A stretch of 64,000 nt of DNA from Deferribacter desulfuricans SSM1 (GCF_000010985.1 NC_013939.1:1579501-1643500), one strand, 5' to 3'; shown: positions 27,216 to 36,843, counted from the stretch's first letter. Program-made: numbers and translations. Notes: generated by a model not told the origin, from the sequence alone.

Positions 27216-28066
27216 TGTACCACCTTGCTTAAATTTTGTTTAGTTATTTTAAGCCCAAGCCAAATTATAAATGAAGAAAGCAGTAACAACAAGAATCCAA
27301 ATGCAGCACCCTGATTCCAGTTAAAACTTGCAATAAATTGCGTGTATATCTGCTCTGTAAACCAGAGAGAGTTTTTGCCACCAATTAAATTAGGTGTTAA
27401 GTAATTCCCAAGTGTAAGCATAAAAACTACAATGGAACCCGAAGTAAGTCCTGGTTTTGCATGTGGTAAAATAATTTTAAAAACTATATCTTTAGTGGAT
27501 GCACCTAAATCGTATGCAGCTTCTATTAAATGATCATCAAGGCTCTCCATAACTGATATCAAAGGTACAACCATAAACAGCATAGATGTATAAACAAGCA
27601 CCATAATCATAGAAACATCATTGTATAAAAACTCTATAGGTTTATCCAGTATCCCAAGCTTTAATAAAAAGTGATTTATCACTCCACTTTCTCTAAGCAA
27701 AATCATCCAACCATAAACTCTAACTAACTCGCTCACCCAAAAAGGCATTAACAATAAAATAGACAAAAAATTACTATAACGAGGATTAACAACTTTAGTG
27801 ATATAAAAAGATACAGGCAAAGCAATAATTGCTGTAATTATTGTAACAATAATTGAATAAACCGCAGTCCTAACAAAAGTAAACCAATAAACAGGCTCTA
27901 CAAAAAAGTTTTTATAGTTTTGTAGACTCCAAACAAGCTCACCTAAATCATTTTCAGATTTTAAAGACATAATAAGCAAATCTATATGTGGTATAACTAT
28001 CAATAAAAATAACCATAAAACAACAGGTATCAAAAAAATATAAAAACCCAATCTAGCATGTTTCAT
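27212..28066 (-). CDS. potB: Spermidine/putrescine ABC transporter permease
   Basis: 284-aa inner-membrane permease with six predicted helices, pairing with PotC. The cytoplasmic EAA-loop is IEAAYDLGASTKDIVFKIILPHAKPG near residue 180. The N-terminus LGFYIFLIPVVLWLFLLIVIPH is a typical first helix. It begins directly after the potA stop codon and overlaps potC by four bases. Confidence 0.92.
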   Translation of the reverse strand: MKHARLGFYIFLIPVVLWLFLLIVIPHIDLLIMSLKSENDLGELVWSLQNYKNFFVEPVYWFTFVRTAVYSIIVTIITAIIALPVSFYITKVVNPRYSNFLSILLLMPFWVSELVRVYGWMILLRESGVINHFLLKLGILDKPIEFLYNDVSMIMVLVYTSMLFMVVPLISVMESLDDHLIEAAYDLGASTKDIVFKIILPHAKPGLTSGSIVVFMLTLGNYLTPNLIGGKNSLWFTEQIYTQFIASFNWNQGAAFGFLLLLLSSFIIWLGLKITKQNLSKVVQ

Positions 28067-29155
28067 TTAGTCATCCCTCTTTTCAAAAGCAACACAGTTG
28101 TCAGGAAACCAACCAACCTCAATTACATCACCAGGTCTAATGTAATCAAATTGTTTGTTTTGAGGAAGAGCAACAATTATCTCCTTACCACTATTTTCAA
28201 TTACCGTTAACAACCTACTGTTTGCACCATCAAAAAGGATAGTTTTAACTCTCACATTAACTCTGTTTAAACCTTCTAACTTTTTATCTGGCTTTATAAT
28301 GAAGGCTTCAGGCCTAACAAAAAATTCACAATCTTTTTTTGATAATTTATTCAAAATTTTTACTTTAAACTCAAACCCTTCATTTGTTTTAACAAATGCA
28401 AAATTATCTTCTTGTGATAATAAATCAGCATCCCAACTGTTGTTATCACCCACAAAGCTTGCTACAAATGATGTCTGAGGATGATGATACAAGTTTTGTG
28501 GAGTATCTACCTGCTCAAACCTTCCAGCATTCATCACAGCCACGTAATCAGACATAACTAGTGCTTCGGACTGATCATGGGTTATATAAACAAAAGTTGT
28601 TCCAACTTCAGTCTGAAGCTTTTTCAGCTCCACTTTCATTTGCTCTCTAAGTTTCAAATCAAGAGCACCCAAAGGCTCATCCAACAATAAAACGGAAGGC
28701 TCAAGCACAAGACACCTGGCAATTGCAATCCTCTGTTTTTGACCACCAGATAACTGATTTATAGATTTTTTCTCAAATCCAGGCAAACCTACTCTTTCCA
28801 AAATATCTTTTACCCTTTTTTTAATCTCACTATTTGGGACTTTTCTTCTTTTTAAACCAAATGCAATATTTTCTTCCACATTCATCATTGGGAAAAGAGC
28901 AAGATTTTGAAAAACGAGGTTCACAGGCCTTTTGTTTGGTGGAATTCCATTTACCAGATTTCCTCGGATATAGATTTCCCCTTCTGTTGGCTCAATAAAA
29001 CCTGCAATCATCCTAAGCAAAGTTGTTTTACCACACCCTGAAGGGCCTAAAATAGAAAAAAATTTACCCTGCTCTACCTGAAAAGATACACCTTTTACAG
29101 CCTTGAAATCACCAAATTTTTTTACCACATTACGCACTTCTAAATCAAACTGCAT
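28067..29155 (-). CDS. potA: Spermidine/putrescine ABC transporter ATPase
   Basis: 362-aa ATPase energising polyamine import. Walker A GPSGCGKTTLL, signature LSGGQKQRIAIARCL, Walker B VLLLDEPLGALDLKLR and a C-terminal TOBE domain (from about residue 280) are all present. The ATG at 29155 with GGAG upstream is preferred to a TTG at 29161. It is separated from potD by 67 bases that hold a terminator-like hairpin. Confidence 0.93.
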   Translation of the reverse strand: MQFDLEVRNVVKKFGDFKAVKGVSFQVEQGKFFSILGPSGCGKTTLLRMIAGFIEPTEGEIYIRGNLVNGIPPNKRPVNLVFQNLALFPMMNVEENIAFGLKRRKVPNSEIKKRVKDILERVGLPGFEKKSINQLSGGQKQRIAIARCLVLEPSVLLLDEPLGALDLKLREQMKVELKKLQTEVGTTFVYITHDQSEALVMSDYVAVMNAGRFEQVDTPQNLYHHPQTSFVASFVGDNNSWDADLLSQEDNFAFVKTNEGFEFKVKILNKLSKKDCEFFVRPEAFIIKPDKKLEGLNRVNVRVKTILFDGANSRLLTVIENSGKEIIVALPQNKQFDYIRPGDVIEVGWFPDNCVAFEKRDD

Positions 29156-29186
29156 TAGCAAACTCCAATATTGGTTTTATTAAACA

Positions 29187-29211
29187 TAAAAAAGAGGGGG
29201 AATCCCCCCTC
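29187..29211 (-). terminator. Terminator/attenuator hairpin between potD and potA
   Basis: On the minus strand GAGGGGG-ATT-CCCCCTC is followed by six Ts (complement of 29187-29193). As it lies inside the operon, it probably reduces read-through so that the binding protein is made in excess over PotABC. Confidence 0.85.
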
Positions 29212-29222
29212 GTATTAATGTG

Positions 29223-30284
29223 TTAACGTGCTGATTTTACTTTATCAAGGATTTTAGCTTCAATTGACTCAATATTTGCTGGTACTGGAGGATACCATTT
29301 AATATTATCTATATCAACTTTTGTAAAAGAGCGTTTCAAATTATCTTTAACTTCAGGTTTTAAGTATTTTTCAGCATCCTTTGAAGCTGTAAAATAACCC
29401 TCTTTGTTTGTAAAATATGCTGCATTCTCTGGTCTCAACATAAAATTTATCCATTTATATGCTGCATCTAAATTCTTTGATTTTGCAGGAATTGCAAAAG
29501 TATCAATCCAGCCAAGTGCACCACTCTTAGGAGCTACAAAATCTATATTTGGGTTTTCTTTGTGGAGTTTCCAACCACCACCATCCCAACCCATTGCTAC
29601 ATACACTTCTTCCGATCTTAAAAGTTGTAACAACGCATCACCATTTGACCAGTAATTTTTTACTAAATCTTTAGCTTCGATAAGTTTTTGACCGATTTTT
29701 TCCATCAAAGCTTTGTACTCTTTAGGCTTGCTATACAATTCAAAAGGGTTATGTCCAAGAGCAAAAGCAAGGGCTATCAAAGTTGGTCTTTTAAGTCTAT
29801 AACTAATTCTCCCTTTGTATTTTGGATCAAGAAGTGCTGTGTAATCTTTAGCATCAGGAGCATATTTTTTGTTTATTATCAATCCTGATGTTCCCCAGCA
29901 GAAAGGCACAGCATAAGATTTACCATTTACCAAAGTATTTTTCTTAACAGCACTAAGCATAGAAGGGATAATTTGATCAGTTTTTATTTTACTGTAATCC
30001 ATTGGTCTGTATATTTTATACTTTTTCTGAACAGAAGAAATTCTATCCTGACTTGGCTGAGCAAGATCAAAACCAGCACCTCTTGTTGCTCTAAGCTTTG
30101 CAATCATCTCTTCATTGTTAGAATATGTAACTTCAACTTTTATACCAGTTTCCTTTTCAAATTTGTCCACTAATTCTTTTGGTGCGTACCCTTTCCAAGT
30201 CAACAGCCTTAATGTACCACCAGCATAAGCAGATGTTATACCAAAAGCTAAAACCAACAACATTACCAAAATACGTTTGCTCAT
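29223..30284 (-). CDS. potD: Spermidine/putrescine-binding periplasmic protein
   Basis: About 353-aa secreted binding protein of the polyamine transporter. A signal peptide (KRILVMLLVLAFGITSAYA) is followed by GTLRLLTWKGYAP, the typical PotD start with a polyamine-contacting Trp, and later AVPFCWGTSGLIIN and VAMGWDGGGW. The ATG at 30284 is chosen because AGGAGG lies six bases upstream; an ATG at 30290 abuts it. It is the first gene of the operon. Substrate preference cannot be settled from sequence. Confidence 0.92.
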   Translation of the reverse strand: MSKRILVMLLVLAFGITSAYAGGTLRLLTWKGYAPKELVDKFEKETGIKVEVTYSNNEEMIAKLRATRGAGFDLAQPSQDRISSVQKKYKIYRPMDYSKIKTDQIIPSMLSAVKKNTLVNGKSYAVPFCWGTSGLIINKKYAPDAKDYTALLDPKYKGRISYRLKRPTLIALAFALGHNPFELYSKPKEYKALMEKIGQKLIEAKDLVKNYWSNGDALLQLLRSEEVYVAMGWDGGGWKLHKENPNIDFVAPKSGALGWIDTFAIPAKSKNLDAAYKWINFMLRPENAAYFTNKEGYFTASKDAEKYLKPEVKDNLKRSFTKVDIDNIKWYPPVPANIESIEAKILDKVKSAR

Positions 30285-30328
30285 AAGCATCCTCCTATAT
30301 TTTTTAAAAACATCACTTACAATATACC

Positions 30329-30356
30329 TTCATAAGCATAATATCCAATAAGTCAA
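30329..30356 (-). promoter_or_regulatory. Probable promoter of potDABC
   Basis: Minus-strand TTGACT (30351-30356) and TATGAA (30329-30334) are spaced by 16 bases, about 45-70 bases upstream of the potD ATG. The -10 match is moderate. Confidence 0.45.
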
Positions 30357-30445
30357 GTGCAACTTAACCAGTAATATCTTAATTTTTGTCAAAAAACATT
30401 TTTTATTGAAATAAAAATTAAAAAGGCTTAAATAGATTTGAGGAT

Positions 30446-30566
30446 GTTGCACAATAAATGTACAAATTTTTAAGATTGCTTCGTTAAAACTCGCAATGAC
30501 AAAATTTTAAAATCATTGCGAGGCAACGTAAATTTCCGAAGCAATCTCATGATAATTTCGTGCAAC
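30446..30566. mobile_element. Dispersed palindromic repeat, copy 4 (MITE-like, complete ends)
   Basis: 121-bp element bounded by GTTGCAC (30446-30452) and GTGCAAC (30560-30566). Nested inside are AGATTGCTTCG / CGAAGCAATCT (30473-30483 and 30537-30547) and CTCGCAATGA / TCATTGCGAG (30490-30499 and 30513-30522). It encodes no protein. Terminal and nested inverted repeats make it look like a non-autonomous element. Confidence 0.8.
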
Positions 30567-30588
30567 AGCTTCGATTTGTTTACTTTAC

Positions 30589-30616
30589 TTGAAAAATAAG
30601 AATATTTATCTATAGT
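30589..30616 (+). promoter_or_regulatory. Promoter of the yqeY-cvpA-mutS2 operon
   Basis: TTGAAA at 30589-30594 and TATAGT at 30611-30616 are spaced by 16 bases. GGAGGT follows just before the ATG of yqeY. Confidence 0.6.
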
Positions 30617-30640
30617 TGAAAAACAAACACGGAGGTAAAA

Positions 30641-31093
30641 ATGGGGCTTAAAGAACAAATTTTAGAAGATATGAAAACTTATATGAAAGAGAAAAACAGT
30701 GTAGCACTTGGTGCTATCAGGATGCTTAGAGCCGAAATTAAAAATGCAGAAATTGAGAAAAAAGGTGAATTGACTGATGAAGATGTTATCAAAGTAGTTC
30801 AAAGTGCAATCAAAAAAAGGAAGGAAGCTGCTGAACAGTATGAAAAAGCAAACAGACATGAGCTAGCAGAAAAAGAAAAAAAGGAAATTGAAATTTTATC
30901 AAAATATTTACCTGAGCAATTAAGTGAAGAAGAATTAAAAAAAATCATCGCTGAAGAAATAAATAAATTTGAATCGAAAGATAAAAAATTCTTTGGGCAG
31001 GTTATGAAAAATGTTATGGCTAAAGTAAAAGGTAGAGCTGATGGAAAAATAGTTAATAAATTAGTTAGCGAGGCTTTCGATGGGGATAATTGA
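30641..31093 (+). CDS. yqeY: GatB/YqeY-domain protein
   Basis: 150-aa protein of the YqeY family, related to the tail domain of the tRNA-dependent amidotransferase subunit GatB. It contains the typical N-terminal helix MLRAEIKNAEIEKKGELTDEDVIKVVQSAIKKR and the C-terminal FGQVMKNVMAKVKGRADGKIVNKLV. Stand-alone YqeY may bind tRNA; its precise role is unknown. A GGAGG site precedes the ATG. It overlaps cvpA by 14 bases and heads a likely operon. Confidence 0.93.
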   Translation: MGLKEQILEDMKTYMKEKNSVALGAIRMLRAEIKNAEIEKKGELTDEDVIKVVQSAIKKRKEAAEQYEKANRHELAEKEKKEIEILSKYLPEQLSEEELKKIIAEEINKFESKDKKFFGQVMKNVMAKVKGRADGKIVNKLVSEAFDGDN

Positions 31094-31598
31094 TATAGTT
31101 TTACTCATCATTATTGGTGTCTTCGCCATAAAAGGTTTATTTAGAGGACTAATTGGAGAAGTATTTGGAATTTTAGGCTTAATACTTGGTTATTTACTTG
31201 CATATCAATATTACCAATTAACTGCTAAATTTGCCTCTGCTTTAGGATTTAACAAATCTGTTTCCGATGTTGTGGGGTTTGTAATCACATTCATCATTAT
31301 ATATACAATCATTATTATTATCTCTATTATATTAAAAAAGTTTTTTAAAAAGATTCAACTTGGATGGGCAGACAAATTAGGTGGATTTCTATTTGGTGCT
31401 TTAAAATCATCCATCATACTTGCACTTGCTTTATCTTTTTTGGTAAAAACACTTCCACCATCATTCAAACTTAATAAAGATTTACACAAATCACCTGTCG
31501 CTAAAAACCTTTTGAAAATTACTCCTTACGTTTTTGACTATTTAAATAAACTACCAAAAGAGAAAAAAAGAAACCCTTTTAGAAATATAAGATTTTGA
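31080..31598 (+). CDS. cvpA: CvpA-family membrane protein
   Basis: 172-aa inner-membrane protein with four predicted helices. The family pattern is visible in IDIVLLIIIGVFAIKGLFRGLIGEVFGILGLILGY at the N-terminus and DKLGGFLFGALKSSIILAL near residue 100. CvpA was first linked to colicin V production and is connected to envelope homeostasis; mechanism unknown. It overlaps yqeY and mutS2, so translation of the three is probably coupled. Confidence 0.9.
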   Translation: MGIIDIVLLIIIGVFAIKGLFRGLIGEVFGILGLILGYLLAYQYYQLTAKFASALGFNKSVSDVVGFVITFIIIYTIIIIISIILKKFFKKIQLGWADKLGGFLFGALKSSIILALALSFLVKTLPPSFKLNKDLHKSPVAKNLLKITPYVFDYLNKLPKEKKRNPFRNIRF

Positions 31599-33877
31599 TG
31601 ATAAACACTCAGCAACTCGAATTTGAAATATACAAAGATTTAATTAAAAAAAAGTTTATATCTTCTTTTTCTATCAAGTATCTTGAAAATTTAAAACCGT
31701 ATCAGGTTTCAAATAAAATTATCGAAACACAGCAATATATTAACGAAATACTCAATTTTTTAGCAGCAGAATCTATAAAAATAGAAAATGATAGCGATTA
31801 TTTTTCATTTTATAACAAACTGATGGATCCTTACGAATCTTTTACATCGAAGGATCTTGTAATATTCAAAAATTTTCACACTTATTTAAGAGATATAAAA
31901 AAGATACTTACCGAAAGCAAACAGATAAACAAACTAAAGAATATCCTAAAAGAGATATATACCTTTTCAAATTTAACTCAAGAAATTAATGAGAAAATTG
32001 GCAATGATGGAACAGTAAAATCAAATGCAACAGCTGAGCTTGCAAAAATCAGAAAAGATATACAAAGCGTTAGTAAGCAACTGGATACAATATTAAAAAA
32101 AATATTGTATGGGAAAAACTCAGACAAATTCATACAAGAGAGAACTATAGTTATTAGAAATGATAGATTTGTCATACCTTGTAAACCAAACTTTAGACAG
32201 TTTTTAAACGGAATAATTCACGATTTATCAAAAACTGCTCAAACTGTTTTTGTAGAACCATCAGAAACTGTAGAGCTTAACAATAAATATCAATCACTAA
32301 AAATAGCAGAAGATGAAGAAATTAGAAAAATTATCAACGAAAGTATCACTAAAATAAAATCTCATAGATTAGAATTAAGTAATACCATTTCAAACTATGA
32401 AAAACTTATTTTCTTTTTAGAGTATGCACTTTTTGTTAAAGATTTTGATATTACATTCCCAGAAATAAACGATAATATAAAGTTTAAAAAGATACACCAT
32501 CCCATAATTTTTCTACATAAAAAAGAGGGCTCTATACCAATTGATATAGAATTTGAAAATAATAAAAATTTAATAGTGATAAGTGGACCCAATACAGGAG
32601 GGAAGACAGCCGCACTTAAATCGCTTGGGTTGAATCATATTTTAGCTATGTGTGGTCTACCACTATTTGGGCAATATGCAGAAGTAAAAATCTTTAAAAA
32701 TATTCTTGCAGATATTGGTGATAATCAATCATTGATAATGGATTTAAGCACATTTTCTTCACACATGGTTAATATAAAAAAAATAATAGAGTCATCTGAT
32801 AATAATTCGTTAATTTTATTGGATGAGCTTGGCACAGGCACAGATCCAAAAGAAGGGGCAATATTAGCTGTAGCAATTTTAAAATATCTTGTAGATAAAG
32901 GTGGATATATTGCAGTTACCACTCATTTTAATGAAGTAAAAGAATTTGCTTTAAAAAACAGTTTTGCAGAAAATTATGCTGTTGATTTCGACTATGAAAC
33001 ATTTACACCAAAATACAACCTTTTAAAAGGTGTTTTAGGTAAATCAGATCCAATCTTAATAGCAAAAAAACTAAAATTTAACCCAGAGGTTATAGAAATT
33101 GCTGAAAAATTATTAAAAGAAAAAAAAGGTTCTATAGAATTTGAAATAGAAAAAATCAACGAAATAAAATTGGAAACAGAATTACTAAAAAAATCGTTAG
33201 AAAATAAAAAAGCAGAACTTGAAGAAAAAGAAAAACAATTAGAAGAAAAAATCAAAGAATTTAACAATAAACTACAGCAAAAAGAAGAAAAGCTGTTGGA
33301 AGAAGCTTTTACTCTATTACAAAAAGGAAAAAATCTAATAAAAAATAGTAAACAATATTCTCCAAATGAAATTGATAAGGATTTAAAAATTGTCAGTAAA
33401 AAGTTGAATAAAATAAAAGAAAAAAAACCTAAAATAACAGATATTAAAATAGGTGATAAAATCCTTTTGGAAAAATATAATAAAATAGCTGAAATTTTGG
33501 AAATAAAGAAAGATACTGTTTACGTAAATCTTGAAGGGATTAAAATAGAATTGAAAAAATCTGATCTCATTGGAGAAAAGATAAAGAATAAAACTTTTAA
33601 TAAAAAACTTGATATAAAGAGTGATGTAAAAAAAGACACATCTTGGGAAATCAATGTCATAGGTAAAAGAGCCGATGAAGCGTTAAGTGAGGTAGATAAA
33701 TTTATAGATAAAGCCGTACTCTCTGGAGTAAACAGTGTATATATTATTCATGGTAGAGGGACAGGGATATTGAAAAACATTATCAGAGATTTTTTAAAAA
33801 ATGACCCACGAGTAAAAAGTTTTAGAGCTGGGACTTTTCACGAAGGAGGAGATGCTGTAACTGTAGTAGAATTTTGA
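31595..33877 (+). CDS. mutS2: MutS2-family ATPase/endonuclease
   Basis: 760-aa MutS2 protein, implicated in suppression of recombination and rescue of collided ribosomes. The ABC-type ATPase has Walker A GPNTGGKT (331-338) and Walker B LILLDELGTGTDPKEG near residue 408. A long lysine/glutamate coiled coil covers about residues 505-600. A KOW-like segment follows, then a C-terminal Smr nuclease domain with IHGRGTGIL near residue 720. The N-terminal mismatch-recognition domain of MutS is absent, as expected. The gene overlaps cvpA by four bases. Confidence 0.93.
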   Translation: MMINTQQLEFEIYKDLIKKKFISSFSIKYLENLKPYQVSNKIIETQQYINEILNFLAAESIKIENDSDYFSFYNKLMDPYESFTSKDLVIFKNFHTYLRDIKKILTESKQINKLKNILKEIYTFSNLTQEINEKIGNDGTVKSNATAELAKIRKDIQSVSKQLDTILKKILYGKNSDKFIQERTIVIRNDRFVIPCKPNFRQFLNGIIHDLSKTAQTVFVEPSETVELNNKYQSLKIAEDEEIRKIINESITKIKSHRLELSNTISNYEKLIFFLEYALFVKDFDITFPEINDNIKFKKIHHPIIFLHKKEGSIPIDIEFENNKNLIVISGPNTGGKTAALKSLGLNHILAMCGLPLFGQYAEVKIFKNILADIGDNQSLIMDLSTFSSHMVNIKKIIESSDNNSLILLDELGTGTDPKEGAILAVAILKYLVDKGGYIAVTTHFNEVKEFALKNSFAENYAVDFDYETFTPKYNLLKGVLGKSDPILIAKKLKFNPEVIEIAEKLLKEKKGSIEFEIEKINEIKLETELLKKSLENKKAELEEKEKQLEEKIKEFNNKLQQKEEKLLEEAFTLLQKGKNLIKNSKQYSPNEIDKDLKIVSKKLNKIKEKKPKITDIKIGDKILLEKYNKIAEILEIKKDTVYVNLEGIKIELKKSDLIGEKIKNKTFNKKLDIKSDVKKDTSWEINVIGKRADEALSEVDKFIDKAVLSGVNSVYIIHGRGTGILKNIIRDFLKNDPRVKSFRAGTFHEGGDAVTVVEF

Positions 33878-33889
33878 TGGGAGCTACTC

Positions 33890-35065
33890 ATGAGAAAAGT
33901 AATATTAATAGCAATTTTCATAATTTTATTACTATCTATTGTAAAACTTTTCTTACCCAAAAAACAATCAAATGAAATTTTTGTAAATGGTAGGATAGAA
34001 GCTGATATAGTTGATATATCCCCAAAAATCCCCGGAGAAGTGATTAAAGTTTACTTTGATGAAGGGGATTCAGTAAAAAAAGGGGATTTATTGGCTGAAA
34101 TTGATAGAAGAGAGTTATTGGAAAAATTAAACCAATTAAAATCACAAAAAAATCAAATAACAAATTTAATAAAAGCTAAAACTAAAGAATTACAATCTCT
34201 AAAAATAAAGCATGAGCAAACAAATATAAAAAAAGAAAAAGCTGAAAAGGAGCTTTCTATAGCTATTAAAGTGGCTGAAAATAATTTAAATATTGCCAAA
34301 GAAAAAATTTCTATTATCGAAAATAAGATTTCTGTAGCCAAACAGCAACTTCAAAAAATAAAAAACGACTTGTCACGATACAAAAAGCTTTACAACGAAG
34401 GGGGGATATCAAAATCTAAGTTTGAAGAAATATCCTTAAAATTTGAAGAAATTGACAAACAATATAACACTTTGCTTAAGGAAAAGGATGTAGCCATAAA
34501 TAATTATGAAAATGCAAAAAAGAATTTAGAAAATACAAAACTGAAAGATAAGGATATATCAATATTAGAAAAAGAGCTAATGAATATAAAAACAGCAATT
34601 TCTGCTAAAGAGTATGAACTGGATATAACAAAAAACAGATTAAACGAAATAAACCATATCATTTCACAAACTAAAATAAAATTAGATGATACATTCATAA
34701 AATCCCCAATAAATGGGATTATTATGACAAAATCAATTGAAGAAGGGGAAATTGCAACAAATCTCACAACACTTTTTTCAATTTATGACCCAGAAAAAAT
34801 CTATTTCAAAGGTTATTTCCCAGAAAAATATTTAAGTAAGATAAAAATTGGTGATAAGGCCTCAGTTTTTATAGATGGCCAAGACAAACCCTTTAAGGCA
34901 GTTATAAGCTATATCAGCAGTAAAGCAGAATTTACTCCTAAAGAAATTCAATCTAAAGATGAAAGAGTCAAACAAGTCTTTGCTATAAAGGCCTATTTTG
35001 AAAATTCAAGTGAATATTTAAAGCCGGGTATGCCTGCTGACCTTATCATTAACTTAGAAAAGTAA
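33890..35065 (+). CDS. HlyD-family periplasmic adaptor (YbhG-like)
   Basis: 391-aa membrane-fusion protein of a drug or lipid exporter. One N-terminal transmembrane helix (about residues 3-23) is followed by the biotinyl-lipoyl half GRIEADIVDISPKIPGEVIKVYFDEGDSVKKGDLLAEID. A long coiled-coil hairpin spans about residues 75-260, and the second half with TFIKSPINGIIMTKSIEEGE closes the domain. It begins 12 bases after mutS2 and is translationally coupled to the ABC ATPase gene. No outer-membrane TolC partner is in the window. Confidence 0.92.
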   Translation: MRKVILIAIFIILLLSIVKLFLPKKQSNEIFVNGRIEADIVDISPKIPGEVIKVYFDEGDSVKKGDLLAEIDRRELLEKLNQLKSQKNQITNLIKAKTKELQSLKIKHEQTNIKKEKAEKELSIAIKVAENNLNIAKEKISIIENKISVAKQQLQKIKNDLSRYKKLYNEGGISKSKFEEISLKFEEIDKQYNTLLKEKDVAINNYENAKKNLENTKLKDKDISILEKELMNIKTAISAKEYELDITKNRLNEINHIISQTKIKLDDTFIKSPINGIIMTKSIEEGEIATNLTTLFSIYDPEKIYFKGYFPEKYLSKIKIGDKASVFIDGQDKPFKAVISYISSKAEFTPKEIQSKDERVKQVFAIKAYFENSSEYLKPGMPADLIINLEK

Positions 35066-36843
35066 TGATAGTTAAATTAGAAAACATCTCTAAACACTAT
35101 AAAAAAACAAATTTTACATTAAACAAAATTAATTTAGAATTAGGAAAAAGTGAGATATTAGGTGTTATCGGTCCAGATGGTGCTGGAAAATCAACTCTTC
35201 TAAAAATTATTGCAAACATAACCGATTTTGATGATGGAAATTTAATCGTATTAGGAAACAACATTTCACCAAAAAAAAATTACGACCACCTAAAAGATAA
35301 AATCGCCTACATGCCCCAGGGGCTTGGTTTAAATCTTTATCAAAGATTGAGTGTCGAAGAAAATATTAATTTTTTTGCAAACCTTAAAGGGTTAGATACA
35401 AAAGAAATAGAAGATAGAAAAAATAAGCTTTTAGAAATTACCGGTTTAAGTAAGTTTAAAGACAGAAAAGCAATTAATTTATCTGGTGGAATGAAACAAA
35501 AACTGGGTATTTGTTGCTCGCTAATTCATAAACCAGAATTAATAATATTAGATGAACCCACAATTGGAGTAGATCCTATATCTAGAAGAGAGCTATGGGA
35601 TCTCTTTATGGAATTTGTTAATATTGAAAATCTTTCAATAATCATATCCACATCATACATGGATGAAGCCGAAAGATGTGATAAGGTACTTTTTTTATTA
35701 GATGGAAATACTAATTTTTATGGCAAAATAGACAATTCTCTTTTTGAAAAAGTATACGTTTATGAAGATAATCTACAAAACCTAAAAAATATCGACCATT
35801 ATTACAAGCAGTATAAAGGTTGCAGGTTAAAAAGAGGCAAAATCCGCTTTGTTTATTTTAATAAAATAAATAAAAAATTAAAAGAACCATATTTTGAAGA
35901 TGTAATTATGTCAAAACTAAATACAAAATATTTAAATATTTATTTCAAACCATTGGATATTGATGTTCCGTATGATAATATAATTGAATTAAAAGGTATA
36001 TCAAAGGCATTTGGAGAGTTTTATGCATTGAAAAACATTACTTTCGATGTAAAAAAGGGGGAAATATTTGGACTTTTAGGACCAAATGGTGCTGGAAAAA
36101 CTACACTTTTAAAAATACTCACTGGTCTTTACAAACAATCCGAAGGTTCTTTTAAAATTTTAGGAAAAGAGAGTATTAAAAATTTAAAAAAGCAGATAGG
36201 TTATATGTCTCAAAAATTCTCTTTATACTCTGATTTAACTGTAAAAGAGAATATCGAATACTATTCCAAAATCTATGATGTTAAAAATTTACATCTCTTT
36301 GAAGAAATAATAAATACAATTGGTTTAAACACATATCTAAATCATCTTGTAAAAGATTTACCTCTTGGTTTTAAACAGAGACTTGCTTTAATATGTTCAA
36401 TTATTCATTTACCACCAATAGTTTTTCTGGACGAACCAACATCTGGTGTTGACCCTGTAGAAAGGGATGTTTTTTGGCAACTTATATTCAAACTTGCAGA
36501 ATCAGGAATTACTTTAATTGTAACAACTCATTATATGAGTGAGGCTGAAAACTGTGACAGAGTAGCTCTTATTTCAAATGGCCAACTCGTCGCCGTAGAT
36601 AACCCAACCAATTTAAAAAATAAACTAATACATGATGCAGGGTCTGTTTATGAAATAACAGATAAAAATTATTTCGATATCTACAGTAACCTAAAAGTAA
36701 ACGGATACAACGTTTCGCTTTATGGAAGAAAAATTAGAGTTTTTTCAAAAACTGAAAGTTTTAAACATTTGTTACCTAAAAGTAGTATAGTAAAGGGAAG
36801 TGAGCCTTATATGGAGGATGTTTTTGTCTACTACACAAAATAA
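35065..36843 (+). CDS. ABC exporter ATPase with two nucleotide-binding domains (YbhF-like)
   Basis: 592-aa tandem ATPase. The first domain has Walker A GPDGAGKST (36-44), signature LSGGMKQKLG and ILDEPTIGVDP. The second has GPNGAGKTT (339-347) and FLDEPTSGVDP, but its signature reads LPLGFKQRL instead of LSGGQ; I recall the same replacement in YbhF relatives, so it is probably a family trait. Gene order adaptor-ATPase-permease-permease matches E. coli ybhGFSR, a multidrug/cation exporter. The substrate here is unknown. Confidence 0.92.
   Translation: MIVKLENISKHYKKTNFTLNKINLELGKSEILGVIGPDGAGKSTLLKIIANITDFDDGNLIVLGNNISPKKNYDHLKDKIAYMPQGLGLNLYQRLSVEENINFFANLKGLDTKEIEDRKNKLLEITGLSKFKDRKAINLSGGMKQKLGICCSLIHKPELIILDEPTIGVDPISRRELWDLFMEFVNIENLSIIISTSYMDEAERCDKVLFLLDGNTNFYGKIDNSLFEKVYVYEDNLQNLKNIDHYYKQYKGCRLKRGKIRFVYFNKINKKLKEPYFEDVIMSKLNTKYLNIYFKPLDIDVPYDNIIELKGISKAFGEFYALKNITFDVKKGEIFGLLGPNGAGKTTLLKILTGLYKQSEGSFKILGKESIKNLKKQIGYMSQKFSLYSDLTVKENIEYYSKIYDVKNLHLFEEIINTIGLNTYLNHLVKDLPLGFKQRLALICSIIHLPPIVFLDEPTSGVDPVERDVFWQLIFKLAESGITLIVTTHYMSEAENCDRVALISNGQLVAVDNPTNLKNKLIHDAGSVYEITDKNYFDIYSNLKVNGYNVSLYGRKIRVFSKTESFKHLLPKSSIVKGSEPYMEDVFVYYTK

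Noticed and set aside
30470-30658. 62-codon minus-strand frame across the copy-4 repeat
   Set aside because: Composed of palindromic repeat and promoter DNA, without a ribosome site or protein-like composition.
35065-36843. Degenerate second nucleotide-binding domain as a sign of decay
   Set aside because: LPLGFKQRL in place of LSGGQ appears to be usual for the second domain of YbhF-type ATPases; the Walker motifs are intact.
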